The notes: generated by a model from the letters alone, not told the origin. A stretch of DNA of 45,015 bases from Herminiimonas sp. (GCA_028292665.1 JAQGLW010000012.1:1-45015), one strand, 5' to 3'; shown: positions 17,971-26,263, numbered from the stretch's first letter. Made by a program: numbers and translations.

Positions 17971-17999
17971 TTGATAAGCTACCAAAATAGTAGTATAAT
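17971..17999 (+). promoter_or_regulatory. Sigma-70 promoter with palindromic operator in its spacer (site 1)
   Basis: TTGATA at 17971-17976, a 17-base spacer and TATAAT at 17994-17999 make a near-consensus promoter. The spacer contains CTACCAAAATAGTAG (17979-17993), an imperfect palindrome related to the perfect one at 19719. A protein bound there would block RNA polymerase. The promoter points right, toward the 36-codon ORF and antisense to the HTH regulator gene. Confidence 0.72.
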
Positions 18000-18106
18000 T
18001 TCTTTTTAGTTTAACATCCGTCGTCTTTTTATCTGCCGAAAAAGAGAGCAAAAGCGTTCTGCGTTTGCGTTGATTTATTTTCACAGCTGTTTCCTGTTTC
18101 TTCCCG

Positions 18107-18217
18107 ATGACTGTCGATCGAGCGCTTAATCCAGGCTCGGACGATTCGCCGACAGAAGAAATTCATTCAACTGCCGCCCCTTTTTCGATAGCGGCATTTT
18201 GCGGAATGGAGAAGTGA
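18107..18217 (+). CDS. Possible small ORF downstream of the operator-controlled promoter
   Basis: A 36-residue ORF (begins MTVDRALNPGSDDSPTEE) is the first ATG-initiated frame of some length after the promoter at 17971. The ribosome site is poor, and no family is recognised. It may be a small phage-type protein, or the transcript may act as an RNA or antisense transcript. Confidence 0.22.
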   Translation: MTVDRALNPGSDDSPTEEIHSTAAPFSIAAFCGMEK

Positions 18218-18333
18218 TCAGATTGCCGTCGTTAGCGGATCGATTGGAATGCGGTGCGAAGGTGCCGCATGAATCGCAGGACGGCAGCGTGCGATGGAAT
18301 GCCGGACGCATTTCGTTGCCGGCGCGCCAAGGA

Positions 18334-18711
18334 TCAGGCCGGACTGTGCAATCTTTGCCGGAACAGATCGATCATCATTTCGCGCGCTTCGTTTGGCTGC
18401 GCGCGAAACAGGCTTAATGCCGTTTCAACAAATAATTTTTCTCTGTCATCGATTGCCATGTTGAACGTATCGTGTTCCCGATCCATCCAGCCATGCGGCA
18501 GTTTCAGTCGTTCTTCTATGGCGCGTGCGACGATGTTGCCGATGTTTTTACGATTGCATTTGATATGACTGAGGTAGCGATCGGAAAGCTCCAATCGCTG
18601 AGCAAATAACTTGAGCATTCCGCGTTGCGGTTCATTTGGATGTTTGGCGATGAAATCATCGAATAATCTCTTGAAGTTTTTATATCTTATTTGAGTGCTA
18701 TCCATCGTCAT
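18334..18711 (-). CDS. Small phage-type HTH DNA-binding regulator
   Basis: A 125-residue protein. The central part (MLKLFAQRLELSDRYLSHI, then IVARAIEERLKLPHGWMD) reads like the helix-turn-helix of Cro/CI-type regulators carried by phages and integrative elements of Betaproteobacteria, where the LPHGWMD ending is typical. The C-terminal third is helical, without a LexA-type protease domain, so it would not be cleaved in an SOS response. The start at 18711 is chosen because GGAG lies 8 bases before it; the frame is open to 18765. It is the best candidate to bind the three related palindromes at 17979, 18882 and 19719. Functional assignment is inference. Confidence 0.7.
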   Translation of the reverse strand: MTMDSTQIRYKNFKRLFDDFIAKHPNEPQRGMLKLFAQRLELSDRYLSHIKCNRKNIGNIVARAIEERLKLPHGWMDREHDTFNMAIDDREKLFVETALSLFRAQPNEAREMMIDLFRQRLHSPA

Positions 18712-19046
18712 TTTGAACGCTCCATCGGTAGCCGTATTTTTATTTGGATTCCGGACGCAATGCATGAATGTAATTCAATCGCAGCGCCGCCTACTGGAAT
18801 GAAAAGCCGAACACATGATCAGCTGACCTGCCAATCAGCAAATAGTTTACCTCAGCATCGCTGCGCCATGTTGAGTTTATGCAACCAAAATAGGCGTTTT
18901 TTTAATTTGTGTTGCGATCCGGCAAAGTATCGATATGCAGATGCAATGATTTATCAAAAATTAATTATTTCCAGTGAATTCATGCGCGCCTCCGGTCTGA
19001 CCGATACCGGCCGTGGTGCCGCATGAGCTTTATGAAGAGGATGAAA
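18712..19046. promoter_or_regulatory. Divergent regulatory region of the phage-like island, with operator-like site 2
   Basis: The gap between the leftward regulator and the rightward recombination genes is AT-rich and has no gene. At 18882-18896 it carries CAACCAAAATAGGCG, which matches site 1 (CTACCAAAATAGTAG) at 12 of 15 bases. A TTGAGT at 18871-18876 could serve as -35 for rightward transcription, but no good -10 is seen. This is where a phage-type regulator would be expected to control itself and the right operon. Confidence 0.5.
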
Positions 19047-19679
19047 ATGCGCTATCCGCAACCGACAAACCCGGACGCCTTCGGCATTGGAGCGCGCCGT
19101 GAAACACCTGCCCGCGCGCTGGTGGAAGCCATCGCGCTGACAGCCGAAGTGTGCGGGCAGGCGCTGTCGCCGGCTGCCGCGGAAATGCTGGCGCGCGATC
19201 TTGCGGATTTCAACGAGCCCGCTGTTTTCGCAGCGCTGGGACGCTGCCGGATGGAATTGCAGGAGCCGCTGAAAATATCCAATATTCTCGCGCGCATCGA
19301 TGATGGCCGGCCCGGGGCCGACGAGGCTTGGGCAATGATGCCCAAGACCGAACTGGCTTCGGTGGTCTGGACCGATGAAATGGCGCAGGCGTGGGGCGTT
19401 GCATTGCCGCTGCTGACTGCCGGCGACGCGGGCGGCGCGCGCACGGCATTCCGCGAAGTCTATGCAAAAGCGGTGCTGCAGGCGCGCATCAAGCGTGAAC
19501 CGGCGCATTGGACGCCATCGCTCGGCAGCGATGTGGCCAGCCGCGAAAGCGTGTTGCTCGAAGCAGTGCAAAAGCGGCGCCTGTCGGCCGCGCACGTCGA
19601 ACAACTGCTGCCTGTACAAACGGCATCGGAGGGCATCGAAGGAATTATCGAGCAGGTAAAAATCAAAAGCCTGCACTGA
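19047..19679 (+). CDS. Phage-replication-associated protein of unknown function
   Basis: A 210-residue protein. Its middle (ALGRCRMELQEPLKISNILARIDDGRPGADEAWAMMP and VVWTDEMAQAWGVALPLL, GARTAFREVYAKAV) is of a type I recall from early regions of Betaproteobacterial prophages, near helicase loader or replication genes; no exact function is known to me. The ATG at 19047 follows GAGGATGAAA and is preferred over the ATG codons at 19023 and 19032. It is mostly helical, with no membrane segment or catalytic motif. Its position ahead of the Sak4-like ATPase, Gp157 and SSB suggests a role in DNA replication or recombination. Confidence 0.6.
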   Translation: MRYPQPTNPDAFGIGARRETPARALVEAIALTAEVCGQALSPAAAEMLARDLADFNEPAVFAALGRCRMELQEPLKISNILARIDDGRPGADEAWAMMPKTELASVVWTDEMAQAWGVALPLLTAGDAGGARTAFREVYAKAVLQARIKREPAHWTPSLGSDVASRESVLLEAVQKRRLSAAHVEQLLPVQTASEGIEGIIEQVKIKSLH

Positions 19680-19711
19680 AAAATATGGATTGTCCGGCAC
19701 TGCTTACTTTC

Positions 19712-19740
19712 TTGAATGCTACCAATTTGGTAGTTTTTAA
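19712..19740 (+). promoter_or_regulatory. Promoter with perfect palindromic operator in its spacer (site 3)
   Basis: CTACCAATTTGGTAG at 19719-19733 is a perfect inverted repeat around a central T. It lies between TTGAAT (19712-19717) and a weak -10 (TTTTAA, 19735-19740), the same geometry as site 1. It stands 40 to 160 bases before the possible starts of the ATPase gene, so it probably controls the ATPase-Gp157-SSB operon. Confidence 0.7.
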
Positions 19741-19878
19741 GAAAGGATTCTGCCGGTTCATTTAGGGCCTGCAATGGAAAATCAGCCTGATTCGGATGAC
19801 GGCGGCTTGCAGTGGTATGCGCAAATCGGCTGTCTGGAGCAAATTGAAAACGACGACGCAGAAAGGAAAAACATCATC

Positions 19879-20808
19879 ATGGGTGCATTTGAAATTCACA
19901 AAGCTACCAAGCGCCGCGCCAAACTCCGGCTCGGCATGTCCGGTCCCGCCGGAAGCGGCAAAACATATTCCGCATTGCTGATCGCCGGCGGCCTGGGCGG
20001 GCGCATCGGCATGATCGATACCGAACACGGCAGCGGCGATTTGTATGCCGACCTGCTGCCGGAAGGGTACGACGTTCTGCCGCTGACGCCGCCGTTTACC
20101 CCGGCGCGCTACATCGAGGCAATCCATGCGCTTGAACAGGCGGGCGCATCGACGATCATCGTCGACAGCCTGACCCATGCATGGAGCGGCGAAGGCGGAT
20201 CGCTCGACCGGCAGGGCAAGATCGCCGACAAATCGGGCAACAGCTGGCAAGCCTGGCGGCAAGTCACGCCGGAGCACAATGCGCTGGTCGAGGCGCTGCT
20301 GCAAAGCCCTTGCCACATCATCGCCACGATGCGCGCCAAAACCGAATATGTGCAGGAGCGGGATGAGCGCACCGGAAAGCAGGTGGTGCGTAAAATCGGC
20401 CTGGCGCCGATCATGCGCGACGGCATCGAATATGAATTCACGACTTTCCTGGAACTTGACGTGCAGCACATGGCCTTCGTCGGCAAGGACCGCACGCGCC
20501 TGCTCGACGGCACGATTTTCAAGCCGGATGTCGATACCGGGAAGCAGTTGCTCGCCTGGCTCGATTCCGGAACGGATGATATCGAAGTCACCCGCATTTC
20601 GATGCGCGCAGAGCAGAAGGCCGGGCTGATCGATGCGATCAACCGTGCCGGTACGCTGGACGAGTTGTTCAATGCGTTCTCGATTGCATACCGGGCCGCG
20701 ACGACGCTGTCCGATCAGGAGGCATTGGCTGAATTGACCAAGGTGAAGGACGAGCGCAAGGCCGCTCTCGAGGCGCACGACGATGCGGTTCTTGGAGTAC
20801 ACGCATGA
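19879..20808 (+). CDS. Sak4-like phage RecA/AAA ATPase (single-strand annealing)
   Basis: A 309-residue ATPase with Walker A GPAGSGKT (residues 22-29), Walker B in STIIVDSLTHAW, and the following SGNSWQAWRQVTPEHNALVEALL and HIIATMRAKTEYVQE blocks typical of the phage AAA ATPases grouped with Sak4. Those proteins are short RecA relatives that work with a phage SSB in single-strand annealing recombination. The ATG at 19879 begins the conserved part and follows AAAGGAAAA; the same frame is open to an ATG at 19774, which would add 35 residues, so the start is not certain. Its stop overlaps the start of the Gp157 gene (ATGA), showing tight coupling. Confidence 0.85.
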   Translation: MGAFEIHKATKRRAKLRLGMSGPAGSGKTYSALLIAGGLGGRIGMIDTEHGSGDLYADLLPEGYDVLPLTPPFTPARYIEAIHALEQAGASTIIVDSLTHAWSGEGGSLDRQGKIADKSGNSWQAWRQVTPEHNALVEALLQSPCHIIATMRAKTEYVQERDERTGKQVVRKIGLAPIMRDGIEYEFTTFLELDVQHMAFVGKDRTRLLDGTIFKPDVDTGKQLLAWLDSGTDDIEVTRISMRAEQKAGLIDAINRAGTLDELFNAFSIAYRAATTLSDQEALAELTKVKDERKAALEAHDDAVLGVHA

Positions 20809-21311
20809 ACCCGATGTTCGAAGCGTTCGAGTTGGCGGCGCAATACCGGCAGCTGGCCGAATTGCTGGCCGAGCGGCATGACGACGAGCAGTTGATCGCC
20901 GACACGCTGGAAAGCATTGCCGGTCCGCTCGACGAGCGGCTGGAAAATCTCGCGAAGATGGTGCGCAATATCGAAGCCGCGGATACCGGCGTGCGGCAAA
21001 CCATCTCGAATCTCGAAGAGCGGCACAACGCATTGCAGCGTGCCGCCGAGCGCGGCCGCAAGTTGATTCTGGAAGTGATGCAGGCGGCCCGGCGCGAAAG
21101 AGCGACGACCGCGCTGTTCACGCTGGCGATCAAGAAAAATCCGCCGTTTGTCGTCATCGACCGCGAGACTGAATTGCCGCCGACGTATTTCATCTACCAC
21201 CAGCCGCCGCCGCCGACGCCCGACAAAAAAGCGATCGCGGCGGCATTGAAAGCCGGCGCGCAAGTGCCCGGCGCTCACAGCGAGCAAGGCATCCGGCTCG
21301 AAATTCATTAA
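20805..21311 (+). CDS. Gp157-family phage protein
   Basis: A 168-residue protein with a long charged helical N-terminal half (about 10-105, probably coiled coil, including LEERHNALQRAAERGRKLI) and a short C-terminal beta part with TLAIKKNPPFVVIDRE and LPPTYFI. This pattern is that of the Siphovirus Gp157 family, first noted in a streptococcal phage and often found beside Sak4 or Erf-type recombinases. Its function is unproven; in a host it has been linked with phage resistance. It overlaps the ATPase by 4 bases and precedes the SSB by 33, so all three are one operon. Confidence 0.82.
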   Translation: MNPMFEAFELAAQYRQLAELLAERHDDEQLIADTLESIAGPLDERLENLAKMVRNIEAADTGVRQTISNLEERHNALQRAAERGRKLILEVMQAARRERATTALFTLAIKKNPPFVVIDRETELPPTYFIYHQPPPPTPDKKAIAAALKAGAQVPGAHSEQGIRLEIH

Positions 21312-21344
21312 ATTATCAGCATTAATTCATCAAGGAAAATTGCC

Positions 21345-21791
21345 ATGGCAACGCTCAATAAAGCTACTCTGATCGGTTATCTCGGACATGATCCGGAAAT
21401 GCGCTATACGGCCAATGGGGACGCGGTCGCCCATATCGCGCTCGCGACCACGGAAACCTGGAAAGACAAGGCGACCGGCGCAAAGAAGGAAGCGACAGAA
21501 TGGCATCGCATCGTGCTATATCGCAAGCTGGCGGAAATCAGCGGCCAGTATCTGAAAAAAGGCTCGCATGTCTACATTGAAGGCCGCCTGCAAACCCGCA
21601 AGTGGACCGGCAAAGACGGCACCGAGCGGTATACCACCGAAATCGTCGCAGACGATATGCGCATGCTCGGCGCCCGCGCGGCCGGCCACAATGATGCCGA
21701 CGGCAACGCCGATGAAAACACGGCAGCCACGGAGGCGCCGCGGCAACCCAGGCAAGAGTCAATCCTGTCCGAGGATGCCATTCCCTTTTGA
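21345..21791 (+). CDS. ssb: Single-stranded DNA-binding protein
   Basis: A 148-residue SSB with the N-terminal OB fold ([55 protein letters not shown]), a polar linker, and the acidic tail ending in SEDAIPF that docks SSB partners such as RecO, PriA and exonuclease I. An AAGGA ribosome site precedes the ATG. The shortness of the linker and its place behind Sak4 and Gp157 mark it as the phage-module SSB; the main chromosomal ssb usually lies near uvrA. The intact tail means it could recruit host repair proteins. Confidence 0.93.
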   Translation: MATLNKATLIGYLGHDPEMRYTANGDAVAHIALATTETWKDKATGAKKEATEWHRIVLYRKLAEISGQYLKKGSHVYIEGRLQTRKWTGKDGTERYTTEIVADDMRMLGARAAGHNDADGNADENTAATEAPRQPRQESILSEDAIPF

Positions 21792-21822
21792 GTCAAAACG
21801 GCGGATCGTGCAGATCGAATTG

Positions 21823-21840
21823 CCGCTGTAAAAACAGCGG
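21823..21840 (+). terminator. Possible terminator hairpin after ssb
   Basis: CCGCTGT (21823-21829) pairs with ACAGCGG (21834-21840) around AAAA. There is no T-run after it, so it may act together with the larger palindrome that begins three bases later. Confidence 0.4.
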
Positions 21841-21842
21841 CT

Positions 21843-21877
21843 GCAGGATGGGTTTCGCTGCGTTTTACCCATCCTGC
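21843..21877. repeat. REP-like extragenic palindrome
   Basis: GCAGGATGGGT at 21843-21853 is the exact inverse of ACCCATCCTGC at 21867-21877, with TTCGCTGCGTTTT between. The GGATGGGTTTCGC...ACCCATCC wording is that of a dispersed extragenic repeat seen in many beta- and gammaproteobacterial genomes. In this window I saw only one copy. It could also end transcription of the phage-like operon. Confidence 0.6.
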
Positions 21878-21976
21878 GAGGCCGCCGCCTGTTCCGCTTT
21901 TATTCGTGCCCGTCGCGCAACTTGCGTCTGAGCGCATTGCCGAGTCCCCGATGATTGAGCGTGCAGCCATCCTGCG

Positions 21977-22762
21977 TCAGCCGGATGGCGAGCAGGCCTT
22001 CATCCATCCAAGTCCCTCGATCGTTCCTTTGGCCGGCCGGTATTCACATCCGAGCCAGCCGTCGTATCCAAGTTCATCAAGCAGCCGGAACAGATACGGA
22101 TAATTGATTTCGCCGGTGTCCGGCTCGTTGCGCTCGGGCACGCCGGCAATTTGAATATGGCCGATGTGCGGCAGATACTGTCGCAGCTTCATCGCAATGT
22201 CGCCCTCGACGATTTGCACGTGATAAAAATCCATCTGCACTTTCAGATTCGGTACGCCGACCTGTTCGCGGATTGCGTGCGCATCGGCTTGCGTATTCAG
22301 GAAGTAGCGCGGTATGTCGCGCGTATTGATCGGTTCGATCAGCAGCATGATGCCGTGCTTCGCGGTTTCGGCGGCGGCGTATTTCAGGTTGTCGATATAG
22401 GCCGCGCGGTGGATTGCCGGGTCGGCATGCTGCGGCAGCAGTCCCGCCATCGCATGCAGGCGCGGCGTGCCGAAGGCCTGCGCATACGATATCGCCTTTG
22501 CCACACCCGCGCGGAATTCCTGTTCGCGGCCGGGCAGGCACGCCAGCCCTCGTTCGCCGGCGGTCCAATCGCCCGGCGGCATGTTGAACAGCACGTTTTC
22601 CAGCCGATGCATATGCAGTTGCGCAGCGATTTCTTCCGCGCCATGCTGATACGGAAACAGGAATTCGACGGCCTTGAATCCGGCTCGCGCAGCGGCTTCG
22701 AAGCGTTCGATGAACGGCACTTCATTGAACAGCATGGTGAGATTGGCGGCGAATCCGGGCAC
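21977..22762 (-). CDS. hyi: Hydroxypyruvate isomerase family protein (Hyi/OtnI)
   Basis: A 261-residue TIM-barrel sugar isomerase of the AP-endonuclease-2 superfamily. The opening [35 protein letters not shown], the [16 protein letters not shown] block and the [16 protein letters not shown] ending are typical of Hyi; the Glu in LLIEPIN and GCEYRP are the metal-linked catalytic pair. It interconverts hydroxypyruvate and tartronate semialdehyde, or acts on a 2-oxo-tetronate in OtnI-type pathways. The start is GTG at 22762, supported by an AAGGA site; the nearby ATG at 22767 is in another frame. No glyoxylate carboligase or tartronate reductase gene is adjacent. Confidence 0.88.
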   Translation of the reverse strand: MPGFAANLTMLFNEVPFIERFEAAARAGFKAVEFLFPYQHGAEEIAAQLHMHRLENVLFNMPPGDWTAGERGLACLPGREQEFRAGVAKAISYAQAFGTPRLHAMAGLLPQHADPAIHRAAYIDNLKYAAAETAKHGIMLLIEPINTRDIPRYFLNTQADAHAIREQVGVPNLKVQMDFYHVQIVEGDIAMKLRQYLPHIGHIQIAGVPERNEPDTGEINYPYLFRLLDELGYDGWLGCEYRPAKGTIEGLGWMKACSPSG

Positions 22763-22993
22763 GGCATGTCCTTCAGTAATCGGAACTTGTTCGACGATAT
22801 CAATGCGGCAGGGCAGGCTTCACATTACCTGAAATCCGGACAGAAGGTTCTTTGGAGCGACCGACGATCCGACGGATGCGGCGAATGACGCTGCGCTCAC
22901 CGGTGCTGTCGTTTCATCATGTCATGAAGCCTTATGCAAGATGCGCCGCTGCCATCCGGTATTTTTACAGGCGATAGGAGGCGGTTGAGCCGG

Positions 22994-23037
22994 TATAATC
23001 AAGCCTTTGAGTAATACTTTGCGAGCGGCCCGCTCGC
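22994..23037 (+). promoter_or_regulatory. argS promoter -10 and leader hairpin
   Basis: A perfect TATAAT at 22994-22999 precedes argS by 57 bases; no good -35 is seen at 17 bases. Within the leader, GCGAGCGG (23021-23028) and CCGCTCGC (23030-23037) form a palindrome with one base between. Its role is unknown. Confidence 0.5.
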
Positions 23038-23056
23038 TTCATTCACGCCATTATCC

Positions 23057-24793
23057 ATGCTAGCCCAACAAAAACAGCAGATCATCGATCTGTTCCAGGC
23101 GGCTCTCGCACCGGTCATATCCGGCACCGGCCTGCAACCCGCCGTCACGCTGGAGCGTCCGCGCGATCCGTCGCATGGCGATATCGCATGCAATATCGCC
23201 ATGCAGCTTGCCAAACCGTTAAAGAAAAATCCGCGTGAACTGGCGCAGACGCTGGTCGCTGCAGTAATGGCCGATCCGGCCCGGAGCGATCTGATCGAAT
23301 CGATCGACATCGCCGGGCCCGGCTTCATCAATGTGCGGGTGTCGGCCGCAGCCAAACAGGCGGTGGTCAGGACGATCATGCGCGAAGGCGGGCAATACGG
23401 CAAAAGCAGGCTGGGCGCAGGCAAAAAAGTGCTGGTCGAATTCGTGTCCGCCAATCCGACCGGTCCGCTGCATGTCGGACACGGGCGGCAGGGCGCGCTC
23501 GGCGATGCATTGTCGGCGCTGCTCGATGCACAGGGCTACGATGTCACACGCGAGTTTTATTACAACGATGCCGGCGTGCAGATCGCAACGCTCGCGAATT
23601 CGGTGCAGGCGCGCGCCAAAGGCCTGAAGCCGGGCGATCCCGACTGGCCGGAATCCGCTTACAACGGCGATTATATCGGCGACATCGCGAGCGATTTTTT
23701 GACGAAGAAGACGGTTGCCGCCAGCAACGGCGAGCCGGTGACCGCCAGCGGCAACGCCGACGACATCGAATCGATCCGCCGCTTTGCCGTCACGTATCTG
23801 CGGCGCGAGCAGGACCTCGATCTGCTTGCCTTCGGTGTACGGTTCGACAATTATTATCTCGAATCGTCGTTGTACACCGACGGCAAGGTCGCATCCGCCG
23901 TCGATGCGCTGGTCAAGGCCGGCAAGACGTACGAACAGGACGGCGCATTGTGGCTGCGCACGACGGAATATGGCGACGACAAGGACCGCGTGATGAAAAA
24001 ATCCGACGGCACCTATACCTATTTCGTGCCGGATGTCGCCTATCACATCACCAAATGGCAGCGCGGCTTCAAAAAAGTGATCAACGTGCAGGGCAGCGAT
24101 CACCACGGCACGATTGCGCGCGTGCGCGCCGGCTTGCAGGCGGTCGATGCCGGCATTCCGCAGGGCTATCCCGATTACGTGCTGCACAAGATGGTCACCG
24201 TGATGAAAAACGGCGAGGAAGTCAAGATTTCCAAGCGCGCGGGTTCCTATGTGACGCTGCGCGACCTGATCGAATGGTCGGCCGGCGACAGCGCTCCGGA
24301 AAACGGCGCGCCGCGCGATCTGACGCGCGGCCGCGATGCGGTGCGCTTCTTCCTGATTTCGCGCAAGGCCGACACCGAATTCGTTTTCGACGTCGATATC
24401 GCGCTGACGCAGTCCGATGAAAATCCGGTGTATTACGTGCAATATGCGCATGCGCGGATTTGTTCGGTGCTGGCGCAATGGGGCGGCGACGAATCCGCGC
24501 TCGACGTGGTCGATTTGTCACCGCTGACCGCGCCGCGCGAAGCGGCGTTGCTGGCGAAGCTTGCCGAATATCCGGAAGCGCTGCAAAAAGCGCTTGAAGA
24601 AATGGGGCCGCATCAGGTAGCGTTCTACTTGCGCGAGTTGGCGGGCGAATTGCATAGCTACTACAATGCGGAACGGGTGCTGGTCGACGATGCGTCCACG
24701 AGAATGGCGCGGCTGGCGTTAATGTTTGCGACAAGACAAGTTTTGCGTAACGGTTTGGCGCTGATCGGCGTATCGGCACCATCGAAGATGTAA
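23057..24793 (+). CDS. argS: Arginyl-tRNA synthetase
   Basis: A 578-residue class I aminoacyl-tRNA synthetase that charges tRNA-Arg. The N-terminal additional domain is followed by the HIGH-type motif HVGH (residues 139-142) in [20 protein letters not shown] and the KMSK-type loop KISK (390-393). The C-terminal anticodon-binding helices contain [10 protein letters not shown] and end close to the [11 protein letters not shown] terminus, where a Met is usual for ArgRS. The size is normal. The SPOR-protein gene follows by 10 bases and dsbA soon after, an order common in Burkholderiales. Confidence 0.97.
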   Translation: MLAQQKQQIIDLFQAALAPVISGTGLQPAVTLERPRDPSHGDIACNIAMQLAKPLKKNPRELAQTLVAAVMADPARSDLIESIDIAGPGFINVRVSAAAKQAVVRTIMREGGQYGKSRLGAGKKVLVEFVSANPTGPLHVGHGRQGALGDALSALLDAQGYDVTREFYYNDAGVQIATLANSVQARAKGLKPGDPDWPESAYNGDYIGDIASDFLTKKTVAASNGEPVTASGNADDIESIRRFAVTYLRREQDLDLLAFGVRFDNYYLESSLYTDGKVASAVDALVKAGKTYEQDGALWLRTTEYGDDKDRVMKKSDGTYTYFVPDVAYHITKWQRGFKKVINVQGSDHHGTIARVRAGLQAVDAGIPQGYPDYVLHKMVTVMKNGEEVKISKRAGSYVTLRDLIEWSAGDSAPENGAPRDLTRGRDAVRFFLISRKADTEFVFDVDIALTQSDENPVYYVQYAHARICSVLAQWGGDESALDVVDLSPLTAPREAALLAKLAEYPEALQKALEEMGPHQVAFYLRELAGELHSYYNAERVLVDDASTRMARLALMFATRQVLRNGLALIGVSAPSKM

Positions 24794-24803
24794 TCGGAAA
24801 AGT

Positions 24804-25445
24804 ATGATCAATCACAGAAAAAACATGCGGGGCGGTACTTTATTGGGCTTGATCATCGGTTTGATCATCGGACTGGCGATTGCGGTCGGGGTGGCGATGA
24901 CGATCAAGAACACGCCGCTGCCGTTCACCAACAAGCTGGGCAAGCAGGATAAACCGGCCGAGCCCGTGGCGGGCCAGGCGGTCGATCCGAACAAGCCGCT
25001 TTACGGCAACAGGGAAGCGGCGAAAGAGGCGGCAAAAGATTTCGCCAAAAAAATGGAAGAAGGAAAAGCGGCTGAAGTCCAGGCGGACGCCAAAAAAGAA
25101 GGAACGAACAAGCCGGATTCCACGCAGACCGCAAAAGTCGATGGCAAGCCGCCGGTGATCGACAAGTCCACCCCTGAAAAGGCGCAGAAAGCGGACGCAG
25201 GCGATGAAAAATGGACGTATTATCTGCAGGCCGGCGCGTTCCTGGAACAGGCCGATGCGGAAAACGCCAAGGCAAAATTGGCGCTGATGGGCTTTGCCGC
25301 CAGTATCGCCGAACGGCAATCCGACAACGGCATTCTGTACCGCGTGCGGATCGGCCCGTTCGGACAGCTCGAAACGATGAACCGCGTACGCACCAAGTTA
25401 TCCGACAACGGCGTGGATGTCGCGGTGGTACGGGTTCCCAAATAA
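24804..25445 (+). CDS. SPOR-domain membrane protein, FtsN-like
   Basis: A 213-residue bitopic membrane protein: a short basic cytoplasmic tail (MINHRKNMRGG), one transmembrane helix (about residues 11-32, LLGLIIGLIIGLAIAVGVAM), a charged, Lys/Ala-rich periplasmic linker, and a C-terminal SPOR domain (about 135-213, TYYLQAGAFLEQADAENAKAKL through VRIGPFGQLETMNRVRTKL). SPOR domains bind denuded peptidoglycan at the division septum. It probably acts in cell division like FtsN, although the sequence alone cannot separate true FtsN from other SPOR proteins. It lies in the argS-dsbA transcription unit. Confidence 0.88.
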   Translation: MINHRKNMRGGTLLGLIIGLIIGLAIAVGVAMTIKNTPLPFTNKLGKQDKPAEPVAGQAVDPNKPLYGNREAAKEAAKDFAKKMEEGKAAEVQADAKKEGTNKPDSTQTAKVDGKPPVIDKSTPEKAQKADAGDEKWTYYLQAGAFLEQADAENAKAKLALMGFAASIAERQSDNGILYRVRIGPFGQLETMNRVRTKLSDNGVDVAVVRVPK

Positions 25446-25468
25446 TTCAATACAGCGAAGGAAGATCC

Positions 25469-26173
25469 ATGCGTTTTATTCAACAATTATTGGCTGCGCT
25501 CAGCCTGGGTTTTGTTGCAATGACTGCCGCCGCCTCTCCGGCCAATCCGGTCAACGGCACCGATTACCGCACGCTCGACACGCAGCAGCAAACCGACTCC
25601 GGCAAGAAAATCGAAGTCACCGAATTCTTCTGGTATTCCTGCCCGCATTGCTATGCATTCGATCCGGCGCTGACCGACTGGGTCAAAAAGCAGGGCGACA
25701 ATATCGTGTTCAAGCGGGTGCCGGTCGCTTTCCGCGAATCGTTCGTGCCGCAACAGCGCCTGTATTACACACTCGAAGCAATGGGCAAAACGGAAGATTT
25801 GCACAAGAAGATTTTCAGTGCGATCCATACCGGAAAACAATCTCTCGATACCGAATCCGAGATTGTCGATTTCATAGAGAAACAGGGTATCGACAAGAAG
25901 AAATTCCTTGAACTGTACAATTCGTTCGGTGTGCAGACCAAGGTGCGCCGCGCAACCCAGTTGCAGGAAATGTACAAGATCGACGGCGTGCCAACCATCG
26001 CAATCGATGGCCGCTATATGACGTCGCCTTCGATCGTCGGCGCCGGTCTCGGGAATCAATCCGAACCGGTGCTGCAGTCGGCGGCCTTGCAAGTGATGAC
26101 CTGGCTGGTCGCCAAGGCCGGCAAAGAGCAGAAAGCACAGGCGCCCGCCGGAGAAATGGCGAAAAAGAAGTAA
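25469..26173 (+). CDS. dsbA: Thiol:disulfide interchange protein DsbA
   Basis: A 234-residue periplasmic thioredoxin-fold oxidase that introduces disulfide bonds in exported proteins. A signal peptide is present (RFIQQLLAALSLGFVAMTAAA). The active site CPHC is at residues 58-61 in FFWYSCPHCYAF, and the cis-proline is in GVPTIAIDG. The C-terminal tail is Lys-rich (MAKKK). The start at 25469 follows GAAGGAAG; the frame extends upstream within the SPOR gene but that part is not real. A strong intrinsic terminator follows. Confidence 0.95.
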   Translation: MRFIQQLLAALSLGFVAMTAAASPANPVNGTDYRTLDTQQQTDSGKKIEVTEFFWYSCPHCYAFDPALTDWVKKQGDNIVFKRVPVAFRESFVPQQRLYYTLEAMGKTEDLHKKIFSAIHTGKQSLDTESEIVDFIEKQGIDKKKFLELYNSFGVQTKVRRATQLQEMYKIDGVPTIAIDGRYMTSPSIVGAGLGNQSEPVLQSAALQVMTWLVAKAGKEQKAQAPAGEMAKKK

Positions 26174-26193
26174 GCTTTCAATTGACGCACGCG

Positions 26194-26227
26194 AAAAGTC
26201 CGCCACTCGCAAGAGGGCGGACTTTTT
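26194..26227 (+). terminator. Rho-independent terminator after dsbA
   Basis: AAAAGTCCGCC (26194-26204) pairs with GGCGGACTTTTT (26216-26227) around an 11-base loop, ending in a T-run. It closes the argS-SPOR-dsbA unit. Confidence 0.92.
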
Positions 26228-26263
26228 GTTTATGCAGATAGAACTCATTTATTGGAGCAATGC

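Larger units (their letters stand above)
17694..18333. other. Long AT-rich intergenic region left of the phage-like island
   Basis: This 640-base stretch, clearly richer in A and T than its neighbours, contains no convincing large gene. It holds the promoter-operator at 17971-17999 and a 36-codon ORF at 18107-18217. A leftward ORF at 18126-18311 follows the HTH regulator, but lacks a ribosome site and recognisable similarity. No tRNA, integrase or terminal repeat was found. Confidence 0.6.

Noticed and set aside
18126-18311. Leftward ORF of 61 codons behind the HTH regulator
   Set aside because: It could follow the regulator in an operon, but lacks a ribosome site and known similarity, and it overlaps the rightward 36-codon ORF; not called as a gene.
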